A stretch of DNA of 60,000 nucleotides from Antedon mediterranea (taxonomy: Eukaryota; Echinodermata; Crinoidea; Comatulida; Antedonidae). The notes under the pieces were generated by a model. The model was given only the letters and a program-made list of their open reading frames with translations, was not told the origin of the DNA and did no database searches. This document shows, one piece after another, positions 1 through 14,095 of this stretch (positions are counted from its first letter, which is position 1; each line of letters begins with the position of its first letter). Made by a program: the position numbers and the translations under genes. Location: NCBI RefSeq assembly GCF_964355755.1, contig NC_092674.1, positions 131,001 to 191,000 on the forward strand, in the 5' to 3' direction.

Positions 1-3000
1 CGGTTACCCCTTAATTATACTATAGTATAATTTCCTTGTTATATTTTACAATATTTTCTTCCTAATTCTACAATTTTGTCTTTCACAGCACAAATTTATC
101 ATACTGAATCATCACACACCAAGTCTCATAAATCTCTACTGTATTTGTCCAAGCTACTCCAGCTACATGGTATTGCCTTGAGGCTAAACTACACGGTATA
201 CTGGCACTACCATCATTCCTGGCTCGTCAACCTGTACCACATTAGCACAGTTTCAGTTTCAGTTTATTTACCATTTCAATTTCTGAACATAAGAGATGAA
301 CATCTTATATGGATGAATAACCGTAAGAGCGAAAGCTCGTTTACCAGTCACCCGTTAGTGCAGTGACATTACAGACAACATAAAGACAGGACAAAGGTGC
401 AATACTTAACAAGACATGTGAACAGTTGTGTTTGCAACCCCTTGGATAAAATAATATATTTATATAATGGAGAAAGTTAGATATTATAATATTTCTTTTT
501 GATCATACAATGATAATTTTTAAATTACTTCTTAAGAAGTCATACTACTGATTCAAAATAGTGACTTACACCCTGTGGTCAAGGCTTTCTTTGCTCTTAT
601 GCTTATTTCCTCCAACATACAGAGTAAATAGGACTTTTTTTATTCATAACTGTTGAATTGTTTCCCAATACATAGTACCTATTGGTATTATATCTAAAAA
701 TACAAAGGCGGCTAACACAGATAGTTCCATATATACAGTACTCTTTTATAAATAAATGTATCTCTCCAAACTACTCCCAACTACCTAATCTAATAATAGT
801 ACTATTAGCATACTACTATACACTTTGTAGACAAGAAATAAGTTGTATACACTAGAGGACTTATGGTAGTACAGTCGATCGCCCTCTCACTGGCCCGGTC
901 AACATAATCTATACCTAGATTATTACAGTAATTAAAGTACATTATTACAGAGTTTTTTTTTTTTTGCAGAAATCAAATTTATGTGTATAGAAAGCAGTAC
1001 TTGTATTAAAAAACTAAGCAGGTTTTTGAACGCAGACTGGCAGGATATTTTGAATATTTTTTGTTGTTGAAATGATGGAATCCTAACTTCAATTTCCACG
1101 AACCCTTTTATTTAAATTTATTTGAATAGACCTCCATGTAAACTCATTAAAGGCTACATGATTGTTTTATATTTTAATATGTGATAGTAGAAAATCATTG
1201 TGTATAATGAGGACTATGAATCTGATATTTACTTGCATTCTCATCTTTTTAAATTATTATTTATAATGCCGGTAATGAGTTTAAAATTTAATTATATTGA
1301 CTATTTTTGATAATCATCATGTCCTTATAAATTCATTTATATTTCTTTTGTGTAATATAGTTCATATATTATGTATTAAGTAAATTGGTAAGGCCCTATA
1401 CTGTTACTATTTAAGGAAAGTTTATATACACTATTATTTTATGCCTACCAATATTAGTATTAATTGTTTATGTAAATATTTTGTCTAATTGCCTTGATTT
1501 TTTGTATAGGCCAATGGCATCAATGTTTTTCTCAAAGCAAATTAGCCTAATAATGCCACATTTAGACTCATGATTCATTGATTTCTGATATTCTGTACTT
1601 GTGTATGCATTACTAAAATAGTAGTTAATATATTTCATTTATAATGTATGTATAAACATATATTCATATTTTTTTAAACATTTTTAAATTTAAAAATTAT
1701 TACAATACCTATCTACCTTTCTGATATTGTTACTATTATATAATATTTTTTGAGGCAGCAATAAAAAAAAAATTAGAACAATTAATTTGAGTTATACTGT
1801 ACTATGTTAGTTCAGGAGATGAAGTGTGTGTGGGCAGAAACTAGTGTGTTGGAGGTTGGTGGTGTGAGGTGTATAGTTTAGTTGTCACTTTAAGATCTAA
1901 ATTAGATGTTTTCTGAAGAAAAGAAGTAAGCGCATACGCTTTCAAACAACTCCAAGAAGATTCACACAAAAATAATTACTTTCCAATAAAGTAGTATAAC
2001 AGTGTATATTACAGTACATTGAATAAACTCGAGCGGAATAATAACGCACATAAAAAAACATTCATTTTCTTTTCGAAAAGTGCCCTCTCTAATTTTCTAT
2101 TAATTTATTAATAATTATTATTAATTAATGAGTAATATGAACATATTTTTAACATTCAATGCTGGAAGCTGGTTCTACTCCTAACAAAGTTTCATATCTC
2201 CAAATTTCATCAACGTATTCAAAGCACTTCAATATTAAATATCACATTTAACATAAAAATTCGGGTTTTGGATAGAATTTTGCTTAAAAACATATACAAA
2301 AAACATCGATAAAAAATACTTTTCGTATTCAAAAACATTTGATACTTGGTATAAATGTTCACTATAGGTTGTTCTATTCACAGAAAAAAATTGCATTCAT
2401 GAACGTTTTTTGTTGGTTGTTTTTTTCAAAATAGTTATTAGCTTGAAAAAAATGAGTTGGAATTGTATGGTCTTTCATAAGTGTACATTTTGTAAAAACG
2501 TAAATTTAAAAAATCAGTGATATGGCTTGATAGTTATTTTTGGTTTGCAATATGGATGGAGCAACCTATATTGAACATTTATACCAAGTATCAAATGTTT
2601 TTGAATACGAAAAGTATTTTTTATCGATGTTTTTTGTATATGTTTTTAAGCAAAATTATATCCAAAACCTGAATTTGTAATGTTAAATGTAATTTATTTA
2701 AGTGCTTTGAATACGTTGATGAAATTTGGAGATATGAAACTTTGTTAGGAGTAGATACAGTTTCCAGCATTAAATTTTAAAAATATGTTCATATTACTCA
2801 TTAATTGATAATAATTATTAATAAATTAATAGAAAACTAGAGAGGGCACTTTTCGACAAGAAAATGAATGTTTTTTATGTGTGTTATTATTCCGCTCGAG
2901 TTTATTCAATGTACTGTAATATACACTGTTATACTATTTTATTGGAAAGTAATTATTTTTGTGTGAATCTTCTTGGAGTTGTTTGAAAGCGTATCCGCTT

Positions 3001-6000
3001 ACTTCTTTTCTTCAGAAAACATCTAATTTAGGTCTTAAAGTGACAACTGTACACCTCACACCACCAACCTCCAACACACTAGTTTCTGCCCACACACACT
3101 TCATCTCCTGAACTAACATAGTACAGTATAAGTCAAATAAATTTTTTAATTTTTTTTATTGCTGCCTCAAAAAATATTATATAATAGTAACAATATCAGA
3201 AAGGTAGATAGGTATTGTAATAATTTTTAAATTTAAAAATGTTACAAAAAATATGAAATGAATATATGTTTATACATACATTATAAATGAAATATATTAA
3301 CTACTGTTTTAGTAATGCATACACAAGTACAGAATATCAGAAATCAATGAATCATGTGTCTAAATGTGGCATTATTAGGCTAATTTGCTTTGAGAAAAAC
3401 ATTGATGCCATTGGCCTATAAAAAAATCAAGGCAATTAGACAAAATATTTACATAAACAATTAATACTAATATTGGTAGGCATAAAATAATAGTGTATAT
3501 AAACTTTCCTTAAATAATAACAGTATAGGGCCTTACCAATTTATTTAATACATAATATATGAACTATATTACACAAAAAAAGTATAAATGAATTTATAAG
3601 GACATGATGATTATCAAAAATAGTCAATATAATTAAATTTTAAACTCATTACCGGCATTATAAATAATATTTTAAAAAGATAAGAATGCAAGAAAATATC
3701 AGATTCATAGTCCTCATTATACACAATGATTTCCTACTATCACATATTAAAATATAAAACAATCATTTAGCCTTTAATGACTTTACATGGAGGTCTATTC
3801 AAATAAATTTAAATAAAAGGGTCATAATATGTCTTCGTCTCCAGTTCGTGGAAATTGAAGTTAGGATTCCATCATTTCAACAACAAAAAATATTCAAAAT
3901 ATCCTGCCAGTTTGCATTCAAGACCTGCAACCTGCTTAGTTTTTAATACGAGTACTGCTTTCTATACACATAACTTTGATTTCTGCAAAAAAAAACAAAA
4001 CTCTGTAATTATGTACTTTAATTACTGTAATAATCTAGGTATAGATTATGTTTACCGGGCCAGTGAGAGGGCGTTCGACTGTACTACCATAAGTCCTGTA
4101 GGTGTATACAACTTATTTCTTGTCTACAAAGTGTATAGTAGTATGCTAATAGTACTATTATTAGATTAGGTAGTTGGGAGTAGTTTGGAGAGATACATCT
4201 ATCTATAAAAGAGTACTGTATATATGGAACTATCTGTGTTAGCCGCCTTTGTATTTTTAGATATAATACCAATACTAAAAGTCCTATGTACTCTGTATGT
4301 TGGAGGAAATACGCATAAGAGCAAATAAAGCCTTGACCACAGGGTGTAAGTCACTATTTTGAATCAGTAGTATGACTTCTTAAGAAGTAATTTAAAAATT
4401 ATCATTGTATGATCAAAAAGAAATATTATAATATCTAACTTTCTCCTTTATATAAATATATTATTTTATCCAAGGGGTTGCAAACACAAGTGTTCACATG
4501 TCTTGTTAAGTATTGCACCTTTGTCCTGTCTTTATGTTGTCTGTAATGTCACTGCACTAACGGGTGACCGGTAAACGAGCTTCGCTCTTACGGTTATCCA
4601 TCCATATAAGTTGTTCATCTCTTATGTTCAGAAATTGAAATGGTAAATAAACTGAAACTGTGCTTATGTGGTACAGGTTGACGAGCCAGGAATGATGGTA
4701 GTGCCAGTATACCGTGTAGTTTAGCCTCAAGGCAATACCATGTAGCTGGAGTAGCTTGGACAAATACAGTAGAGATTTATGAGACTTGGTGTGTGATGAT
4801 TCAGTATGATAAATTTGTGCTGTGAAAGACAAAAGTAGAATTAGGAAGAAAATATTGTAAAATATAACAAGGAAATTATACTATAGTATAATTAAGGGGT
4901 AACCGTATAATACATAATTAATAGTAATAAAGGCAATGGCAATTACTTATATTATGTATACATTACAATAATATTACAAATAAATTCATATATTATTTTA
5001 TTATGATAAGGAAATCTGTTTTAGAATGAGAAAAAGCCGTCCCAACCCAGATTTGAACCCAGCTATCAATAAAGCTATAAAACAAAATAGACCATATTGT
5101 AGCCGGACTGGGTAGCGTAGACTTACTTGAGGCCTAGGCATAGTACGATTAGCTAGAAGGATACAGGTCAACCCGTACCCATGCCATGCCAACACGCTCG
5201 TACCCAAATTTTGGTTTACATATATCCAAAATTTTGGCTTACTCGTACCCATCATGGGCTGCCTAGTAGTAGTAGTAGTAGTAGCCTAGCCTAAGGCAGC
5301 AGGCCCGGCCCTAGCCTATCTACTACAACTTAAGTCTAGGCCTAGCCTAGTACTAGTAGGCCTCTAGGCCTGGCCTAGGCCCTAGTAGTTAACATCATAC
5401 ATACGCCCTAGAGCCTAGTAGTAGCTACCTACTACTCACTAGCTAGGCCTAGGTAGTAGCAGTAGTAGTTATTGTAGTAGTATTATTGTATTGTAGTATT
5501 AGTTGTAGCTGTCCGGTGATCCTTGGTCACTTGTCTAGATCCCCTAGGCTAGGCCTAGTACGTTATTCTTCAACAGTCACAATTCAGATTCTGCCGGCCG
5601 CTGATTGCTAGTGAACAGGGGGAGGGAGAGAAAGAGTTAGAAGAACTGAAATAAGCCGTGACGTATAATAAACATCATACAAAATAATAATATAACTAAC
5701 GAATCCGTATAATATAATAATGTTGTATGTTATAAAGTAAAGTAAATGCGTTTAATATAATACAATTATATTATAATATAATGTATTTTATTAATAATAT
5801 AATATTAAATGTTCATAATATAATGCTAAAACCAAATAATATAATACAAAAAGTCAATAATTTGTTACATTTTTCACATAATATATTAGAAATAGATATA
5901 ATATAATGCTAAAACCAAGTAATATAATGCAAAACGTATAATTCATTACAATACAATATATAATATAATAAAAAAATGATATAATAATATAATATTTTGA

Positions 6001-6028
6001 ATACTTCAGACAGCTGAGGCTTGCCATA
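1..6028. mobile_element. Giant palindromic TAYGG element, copy 1 (left end outside window)
   Basis: Right-hand part of a near-perfect inverted-repeat element. The left arm runs to about 2374, the unique loop is about 2375-2558, and the right arm runs to 6028. By alignment with copy 2, about 1.15 kb of the left arm lies before position 1. The right end reads GGCTTGCCATA and is followed by GAAAGA, the presumed half of a 6-bp target duplication. From the outside inwards each arm contains an ATATT-rich block, a TAGGCCTAG/CTA-rich block, a GGGTACGAG-repeat relic, and about 2 kb of AT-rich sequence. Only short frames starting with TTG or CTG occur, and I see no transposase. The left arm lacks, and the right arm has, a 22-bp segment (about 3820-3845) next to the motif CCACGAAC. 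That segment distinguishes the two arms in copies 1, 2 and 4. Confidence 0.9.
2375..2558 (+). other. Unique central loop of palindromic copy 1
   Basis: A sequence of about 184 bp between the two inverted arms that is not itself inverted-repeated. It is bounded by ATAGGTTG on the left and CAACCTAT on the right. The same loop occurs in the same orientation in copies 2 and 4 and reversed in copy 3. It is AT-rich and has no convincing ORF. Confidence 0.85.
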
Positions 6029-7102
6029 GAAAGACATTCCAAACGTTGGTTTAATTCATAGCTGAAGTATAACTCATAATTCATAATTTACAGCTTTCTC
6101 TTCGCACGCAAAATAAACATTACTGTATTTGTTTCATATGCACGTATAATGTTGTTTGTTGTTGCAGTATATAGCTTATTTGTTTCATATGCACGTATAA
6201 TGTTGTTTGTTGTTGCACTTTAAAGCTTATTTGTTTCATATGCACGTATAATGTTGTTTGTTGTTGCAGTATATAGCTTATTTGTTTCATATGCACGTAT
6301 AATGTTGTTTGTTGTTGCACTTTATAGCTTATTTGTTTCATATGCACGTATAATGTTGTTTGTTGTTGCAGTATATAGCTTATTTGTTTCATATGCACGT
6401 ATAATGTTGTTTGTTGCACTTTATAGCTTATTTGTTTCATATGCACGTATAATGTTGTTTGTTGTTGCAGTATATAGCTTATTTGTTTCATATGCACGTA
6501 TAATGTTGTTTGTTGTTGCAGTATATAGCTTATTTGTTTCATATGCACGTATAATGTTGTTTGTTGTTGCAGTATATAGCTTATTTGTTTCATATGCACG
6601 TATAATGTTGTTTGTTGTTGCACTTTATAGCTTATTTGTTTCATATGCACGTATAATGTTGTTTGTTGTTGCACTTTATAGCTTATTTGTTTCATATGCA
6701 CGTATAATGTTGTTTGTTGTTGCACTTTATAGCTTATTTGTTTCATATGCACGTATAATGTTGTTTGTTGTTGCAGTATATAGCTTATTTGTTTCATATG
6801 CACGTATAATGTTGTTTGTTGTTGGACTGTATAGCTTTTTTGTTTCATATGCACGTAATGTTGTTTGTCCATAATACGTAACATTATTTGGTATTTTACA
6901 TAAACGGTTGTATACTCTTACTGGAGTTATTTTTTATGGTTGTCGAAATCAATATAACTAATTGTTAAGGTTGGTTACCGTTTTAAAGGGTTATAGGCTC
7001 TACTTACCGTGTTACTCTAACACAGCACCCTCTAAAGTCTAAACAAGTTTTTTTAAACGACAATGCTTTCGTATTTTAATATTACGGTAAACTACGGAAA
7101 CT
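6029..7102. other. Spacer between palindromic copies 1 and 2
   Basis: Non-element DNA between two palindromic copies. Most of it is the 51-bp minisatellite. The flanks (6029-6127 and 6869-7102) hold nothing I recognise. Its last six bases, GAAACT, are the left target duplication of copy 2. Confidence 0.8.
6128..6868. repeat. 51-bp minisatellite, about 14.5 copies
   Basis: Head-to-tail units of 51 bp containing CATATGCACGTATAATG and (TTG)n-like runs. Two variants alternate at one site (GCAGTATATAGC and GCACTTTATAGC), and one unit lacks 3 bp. The period is 17 codons, so frames stay open on both strands: about 254 codons on minus (6120-6884) and 207 on plus (6251-6874). The minus frame starts with an ATG just outside the array and repeats a 17-residue unit containing YVHMKQIS. 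The plus frame repeats MLFVVAVYSLFVSYARI. No domain, splice context or codon bias supports translation, so I treat it as a satellite. Confidence 0.93.
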
Positions 7103-10100
7103 TACGGCAAGCCTCAGCTGTCTGAAGTATTCAAAATATTATATTATTATATCATTTTTTTATTATATTATATATTGTATTGTAATGAATTATACGTTTT
7201 GGATTATATTACTTGGTTTTAGCATTATATTATATCTATTTCTAATATATTATGTGAAAAATGTAACAAATTATTGACGTTTTGTATTATATTATTTGGT
7301 TTTAGCATTATATTATGAACATTTAATATTATATTATTAATAAAATACATTATATTATAATATAATTGTATTATATTAAACGCATTTACTTTACTTTATA
7401 ACATACAACATTATTATATTATACGGATTCGTTAGTTATACTATTATTTTGTATGATGTTTATTATACGTCACGGCTTATTTCAGTTCTTCTAACTCTTT
7501 CTCTCCCTCCCCCTGTTCACTAGCAATCAGTGGCCGGCAGAATCGGAATTGTGTGACTGTTGAAGAATAACTACGTACTAGGCCTAGCCTAGACCAACTA
7601 GGGGATCTAGACAAGGACCAAGGATCACCGGACAGCTACAACTAATACTACAATACAATAATACTACTACAATAACTACTACTGCTACTACCTAGGCCTA
7701 GCTAGTGAGTAGTAGGTAGCTACTACTAGGCTCTGGGCGTATGTATGATGTTAACGGATTCCCATGTTAACTACTACTAGGTAGGGCCTAGGCTAGGCCT
7801 AGAGGCCTACTAGTACTAGGCTAGGCCTAGACTTAAGTTGTAGTAGGCTAGGGCCGGGCCTGCTGCCTTAGGCTAGGCTAGGCTACTACTACTACTACTA
7901 GGCAGCCCATGATGGGTACGAGTAAGCCAAAATTTTGGATATATGTAAACCAAAATTTGGGTACGAGCGTGTTGGCATGGCATGGGTACGGGTTGACCTG
8001 TATCCTTCTAGCTAATCGTACTATGCCTAGGCCTCAAGTAAGTCTACGCTACCCAGTCCGGCTACAATATGGTCTATTTTGTTTAATTATAGCTTTATTG
8101 ATAGCTGGGTTCAAATCTGGGTTGGGACGGCTTTTTCTCATTCTAAAACAGATTTCCTTATAATAAAATAATATATAATTTATTTGTAATATTGTAATGT
8201 ATACATAATATAAGTAATTGTCATTGCCTTTATTACTATTAATTATGTATTATACGGTTACCCCTTAATTATACTATAGTATAATTTCCTTGTTATATTT
8301 TACAATATTTTCTTCCTAATTCTACAATTTTGTCTTTCACAGCACAAATTTATCATACTGAATCATCACACACCAAGTCTCATAAATCTCTACTGTATTT
8401 GTCCAAGCTACTCCAGCTACATTGTATTGCCTTGAGGCTAAACTACACGGTATACTGGCACTACCATCATTCCTGTCTCGTCAACCTGTACCACATAAGC
8501 ACAGTTTCAGTTTCAGTTTATTTACCATTTAAATTTCTGAACATAAGAGATGAACAACTTATATGGATGGATAACCGTAAGAGCGAAGCTCGTTTACCGG
8601 TCACCCGTTAGTGCAGTGACATTACAGACAACACAAAGACAGGACAAAGGTGCAATACTTAACAAGACATGTGAACATTCGTGTTTGCAATCCCTTGGAT
8701 AAAATAATATATTTATATAATGGAGAAAGTTAGATATTATAATATTTCTTTTTGATCATACAATGATAATTTTTAAATTACTTCTTAAGAAGTCATACTA
8801 CTGATTCAAAACTACTCCCAACTACCTAATCTAATAATAGTACTATTAGCATACTACTATACACTTTGTAGACAAGAAATAAGTTGTATACACCTAGAGG
8901 ACTTATGGTAGTACAGTCGATCGCCCTCTCACTGGCCCGGTCAACATAATCTATACCTAGATTATTACAGTAATTAAAGTACATTATTACAGAGTTTTTT
9001 TTTTTTTTGCAGAAATCAAAGTTATGTGTATAGAAAGCAGTACTCGTATTAAAAACTAAGCAGGTTGCAGGTCTTGAACGCAAACTGGCAGGATATTTTG
9101 AATATTTTTGTTGTTGAAATGATGGAATCCTAACTTCAATTTCCACGAACCCTTTTATTTAAATTTATTTGAATAGACCTCCATGTAAACTCATTAAAGG
9201 CTACATGATTGTTGATAGTAGAAAATCATTGTGTATAATGAGGACTATGAATCTGATATTTACTTGCATTCTCATCTTTTTAAATTATTATTTATAATGC
9301 CGGTAATGAGTTTAAAATTTAATTATATTGACTATTTTTGATAATCATCATGTCCTTATAAATTCATTTATATTTCTTTTGTGTAATATAGTTCATATAT
9401 TATGTATTAAGTAAATTGGTAAGGCCCTATACTGTTACTATTTAAGGAAAGTTTATATACACTATTATTTTATGCCTACCAATATTAGTATTAATTGTTT
9501 ATGTAAATATTTTGTCTAATTGCCTTGATTTTTTGTATAGGCCAATGGCATCAATGTTTTTCTCAAAGCAAATTAGCCTAATAATGCCACATTTAGACAC
9601 ATGATTCATTGATTTCTGATATTCTGTACTTGTGTATGCATTACTAAAATAGTAGTTAATATATTTCATTTATAATGTATGTATAAACATATATTCATAT
9701 TTTTTTAAACATTTTTAAATTTAAAAATGATTACAATACCTATCTACCTTTCTGATATTGTTACTATTATATAATATTCTTTGAGGCAGCAATAAAAAAA
9801 AATTAGAACAATTAATTTGAGTTATACTGTACTATGTTAGTTCAGGAGATAAAGTGTGTGTGTGGGCAGAAACTAGTGTGTTGGAGGTTGGTGGTGTGAG
9901 GTGTATAGTTGTCACTTTAAGACCTAAATTAGATGTTTTCTGAAGAAAAGAAGTAAGCGGATACGCTTTCAAACAACTCCAAGAAGATTCACACAAAAAT
10001 AATTACTTTCCAATTAAGTAGTATAACAGTGTATATTACAGTACATTGAATAAACTCGAGCGGAATAATAACGCACATAAAAAAACATTCATATTCTTTT

Positions 10101-13100
10101 CGAAAAGTGCCCTCTCTAGTTTTCTATTAATTTATTAATAATTATTATTAATTAATGAGTAATATGAACATATTTTTAATATTCAATGCTGGAAGCTGGT
10201 TCTACTCCTAACAAAGTTTCATATCTCCAAATTTCATCAACGTATTCAAAGCACTTCAATATTAAATATCACATTTAACATAAAAATTCGGGTTTTGGAT
10301 AGAATTTTGCTTAAAAACATATACAAAAAACATCGATAAAAAATACTTTTCGTATTCAAAAACATTTGATACTTGGTATAAATGTTCACTATAGGTTGCT
10401 CTATTCACAGAAAAAAAAATTGCATTCATGAACGTTTTTTGTTGGTCGTTTTTTCAAAATAGTTATTAGCTTGAAAAAAATGAGTTGGAATTGTATGGTC
10501 TTTCATAAGTGTACATTTTGTAAAAACGTAAATTTAAAAAATCAGTGATATGGCTTGATAGTTATTTTTTGTTTGCAATATGGATGGAGCAACCTATATT
10601 GAACATTTATACCAAGTATCAAATGTTTTTGAATACGAAAAGTATTTTTTATCGATGTTTTTTGTATATGTTTTTAAGCAAAATTATATCCAAAACCTGA
10701 ATTTGTAATGTTAAATGTAATTTATTTAAGTGCTTTGAATACGTTGATGAAATTTGGAGATATGAAACTTTGTTAGGAGTAGATACAGTTTCCAGCATTA
10801 AATTTTAAAAATATGTTTATATTACTCATTAATTGAAAAATAATTATTAATAAATTAATAGAAAACTAGAGAGGGCACTTTTCGACAAGAAAATGAATGT
10901 TTTTTATGTGCGTTATTATTCCGCTCGAGTTTATTCAATGTACTGTAATATACACTGTTATACTATTTTATTGGAAAGTAATTATTTTTGTGTGAATCTT
11001 CTTGGAGTTGTTTGAAAGCGTATCCGCTTACTTCTTTTCTTCAGAAAACATCTAATTTAGGTCTTAAAGTGACAACTATACACCTCACACCACCAACCTC
11101 CAACACACTAGTTTCTGCCCACACACACTTCATCTCCTGAACTAACATAGTACAGTATAAGTCAAATAAATTTTTTAATTTTTTTTTATTGCTGCCTCAA
11201 AAATTATATAATAGTAACAATATCAGAAAGGTAGATAGGTATTGTAATAATTTTTAAATTTAAAAATGTTTAAAAAAAATATGAATATATGTTTATACAT
11301 ACATTATAAATGAAATATATTAACTACTATTTTAGTAATGCATACACAAGTACAGAATATCAGAAATCAATGAATCATGTGTCTAAATGTGGCATTATTA
11401 GGCTAATTTGCTTTGAGAAAAACATTGATGCCATTGGCCTATACAAAAATCAAGACAATTAGACAAAATATTTACATAAACAATTAATACTAATATTGGT
11501 AGGCATAAAATAATAATGTATATAAACTTTCCTTAAATAATAACAGTATAGGGCCTTACCAATTTATTTAATACATAATATATGAACTATATTACACAAA
11601 AAAAGTATAAATGAATTTATAAGGACATGATGATTATCAAAAATAGTCCATATAATTAAATTTTAAACTCATTACCGGCATTATAAATAATATTTTAAAA
11701 AGATAAGAATGCAAGTAAATATCAGATTCATAGTCCTCATTATACACAATTATTTCCTACTATCACATATTAAAATATAAAACAATCATGTAGCCTTTAA
11801 TGACTTTACATGGAGGTCTATTCAATTAAATTTAAATAAAAGGGTCATAATATGTCTTCGTCTCCAGTTCGTGGAAATTGAAGTTAGGATTCCATCATTT
11901 CAACAACAAAAAATATTCAAAATATCCTGCCAGTTTGCATTCAAGACCTGCAACCTGCTTAGTTTTTAATACGAGTACTGCTTTCTATACACATAACTTT
12001 GATTTCTGCAAAAAAAAAAAAAACTCTGTAATCATGTACTTTAATTACTGTAATAATCTAGGTATAGATTATGTTGACCGGGCCAGTGAGAGGGCGATCG
12101 ACTGTACTACCATAAGTCCTCTAGTGTATACAACTTATTTCTTGTCTACAAAGTGTATAGTAGTATGCTAATAGTACTATTATTAGATTAGGTAGTTGGG
12201 AGTAGTTTGGAGAGATACATTTATTTATAAAAGAGTACTGTATATATGGAACTATCTGTGTTAGCCGCCTTTGTATTTTTAGATATAATACCAATAGGTA
12301 CTATGTATTGGGAAACAATTCAACAGTTATGAATAAAAAAAGTCCTATGTACTCTGTATGTTGGAGGAAATAAATAAGCATAAGAGCAAATAAAGCCTTG
12401 ACCACAGGGTGTAAGTCACTATTTTGAATCAGTAGTATGACTTCTTAAGAAGTAATTTAAAAATTATCATTGTATGATCAAAAAGAAATATTATAATATC
12501 TAACTTTCTTCTTTATATAAATATATTATTTTATCCAAGGGGTTGCAAACACAAGTGTTCACATGCCTTGTTAAGTATTGCACCTTTGTCCTGTCTTTAT
12601 GTTGTCTGTAATGTCACTGCACTAACGGGTGACCGGTAAACGAGCTTCGCTCTTACGGTTATCCATCCATACAGTATACCGTGTAGTTTAGCCTCAAGGC
12701 AATACCATGTAGCTGGAGTAGCTTGGACAAATACAGTAGAGATTTATGAGACTTGGTGTGTGATGATTCAGTATGATAAATTTGTGCTGTGAAAGACAAA
12801 ATTGTAGAATTAGGAAGAAAATATTGTAAAATATAACAAGGAAATTATACTATAGTATAATTAAGGGGTAACCGTATAATATATAATTAATAGTAATAAA
12901 GACAATGGCAATTACTTATATTATGTATACATTACAATATTACAAATAAATTCATATATTATTTTATTATGATAAGGAAATCTGTTTTAGAATGAGAAAA
13001 AGCCGTCCCAACCCAGATTTGAACCCAGCTATCAATAAAGCTATAAAACAAAATAGACCATATTGTAGCCGGACTGGGTAGCGTAGACTTACTTGAGGCC

Positions 13101-13977
13101 TAGGCATAGTACGATTAGCTAGAAGGATACAGGTCAACCCGTACCCATGCATGCCATGCCAACACGCTCGTACCCAAATTTTGGTTTACATATATCCAAA
13201 ATTTTGGCTTACTCGTACCCATCATGGGCTGCCTAGTAGTAGTAGTAGTAGTAGCCTAGCCTAAGGCAGCAGGCCCGGCCCTAGCCTACTACAACTTAAG
13301 TCTAGGCCTAGCCTAGTACTAGTAGGCCTCTAGGTCTAGCCTAGGCCCTAGTAGTTAACATCATACATACGCCCTAGAGCCTAGTAGTAGCTACCTACTA
13401 CTCACTAGCTAGGCCTAGGTAGTAGCAGTAGTAGTTATTGTAGTAGTATTATTGTATTGTAGTATTAGTTGTAGCTGTCCGGTGATCCTAGGCTAGGCCT
13501 AGTACGTAGTTATTCTTCAACAGTCACACAATTCAGATTCTGCCGGCCGCTGATTGCTAGTGAACAGGGGGAGGGAGAGAAAGAGTTAGAAGAACTGAAA
13601 TAAGCCGTGACGTATAATAAAAATCATACAAAATAATAATATAACTAACGAATCCGTATAATATAATAATGTTGTATGTTATAAAGTAAAGTAAATGCGT
13701 TTAATATAATACAATTATATTATAATATAATGTATTTTATTAATAATATAATATTAAATGTTCATAATATAATGCTAAAACCAAATAATATAATACAAAA
13801 AGTCAATAATTTGTTACATTTTTCACATAATATATTAGAAATAGATATAATATAATGCTAAAACCAAGTAATATAATGCAAAACGTATAATTCATTACAA
13901 TACAATATATAATATAATAAAAAAATGATATAATAATATAATATTTTGAATACTTCAGACAGCTGAGGCTTGCCATA
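7103..13977. mobile_element. Giant palindromic TAYGG element, copy 2 (complete)
   Basis: Complete element of 6875 bp. The left arm is 7103-10401, the loop 10402-10586 and the right arm 10587-13977. It begins TACGGCAAGCC and ends GGCTTGCCATA. The flanks are a perfect 6-bp duplication GAAACT (7097-7102 and 13978-13983). The left arm has lost about 240 bp near 8808. The right arm has lost about 130 bp near 12672 and the 22-bp TTGGTCACTTG-type segment near 13488, a deletion shared with the left arm of copy 3. No transposase was recognised. The recurrent frames of about 60-105 codons in the arms use non-ATG starts and decay differently in each arm, so I do not call them genes. Confidence 0.93.
10402..10586 (+). 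other. Unique central loop of palindromic copy 2
   Basis: A loop of about 185 bp, same sequence and orientation as in copy 1, between GGTTGCTC and GAGCAACC. Confidence 0.85.
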
Positions 13978-14095
13978 GAAACTAATACATTTGATGTTTC
14001 ATATTCAAGGTTTACTTTAATTACCCACTACTTGACTAAAATGAATACCAAAATGCGCAGTCTCACTGATCTAAATAAAGAATATTAATCTAATG
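13978..14095 (+). other. 118-bp spacer between palindromic copies 2 and 3, with an open frame
   Basis: Non-element DNA flanked by two element ends. It starts with GAAACT (right duplication of copy 2) and ends with CTAATG (left duplication of copy 3). One plus frame is open for most of it and begins ETNTFDVSYSRF before a TAA near 14085. This could be a fragment of a coding exon or pseudogene that the palindromic elements broke up. It matches no family I know. Confidence 0.5.

Noticed and set aside
76-366. Recurrent ~93-codon frame in the palindrome arms (also 8330-8611, 15272-15553, 26586-26828 and minus-strand copies)
   Set aside because: It starts at TTG rather than ATG, is truncated or shifted in several arms, shows no domain, and recurs only because the arms are repeats.
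8090-8135. tRNA-like B box (GGTTCAAATCT) in the palindrome arms
   Set aside because: The flanking CTGGG/CTGGG cannot pair as a T stem, and no A box or cloverleaf is present.
7909-8163. Recurrent 84-codon frame starting MMGTSKPKFW in the arms
   Set aside because: It spans the GGGTACGAG-repeat relic and TAGGCCTAG sequence. The reading is a by-product of repeats and is broken in other arms.
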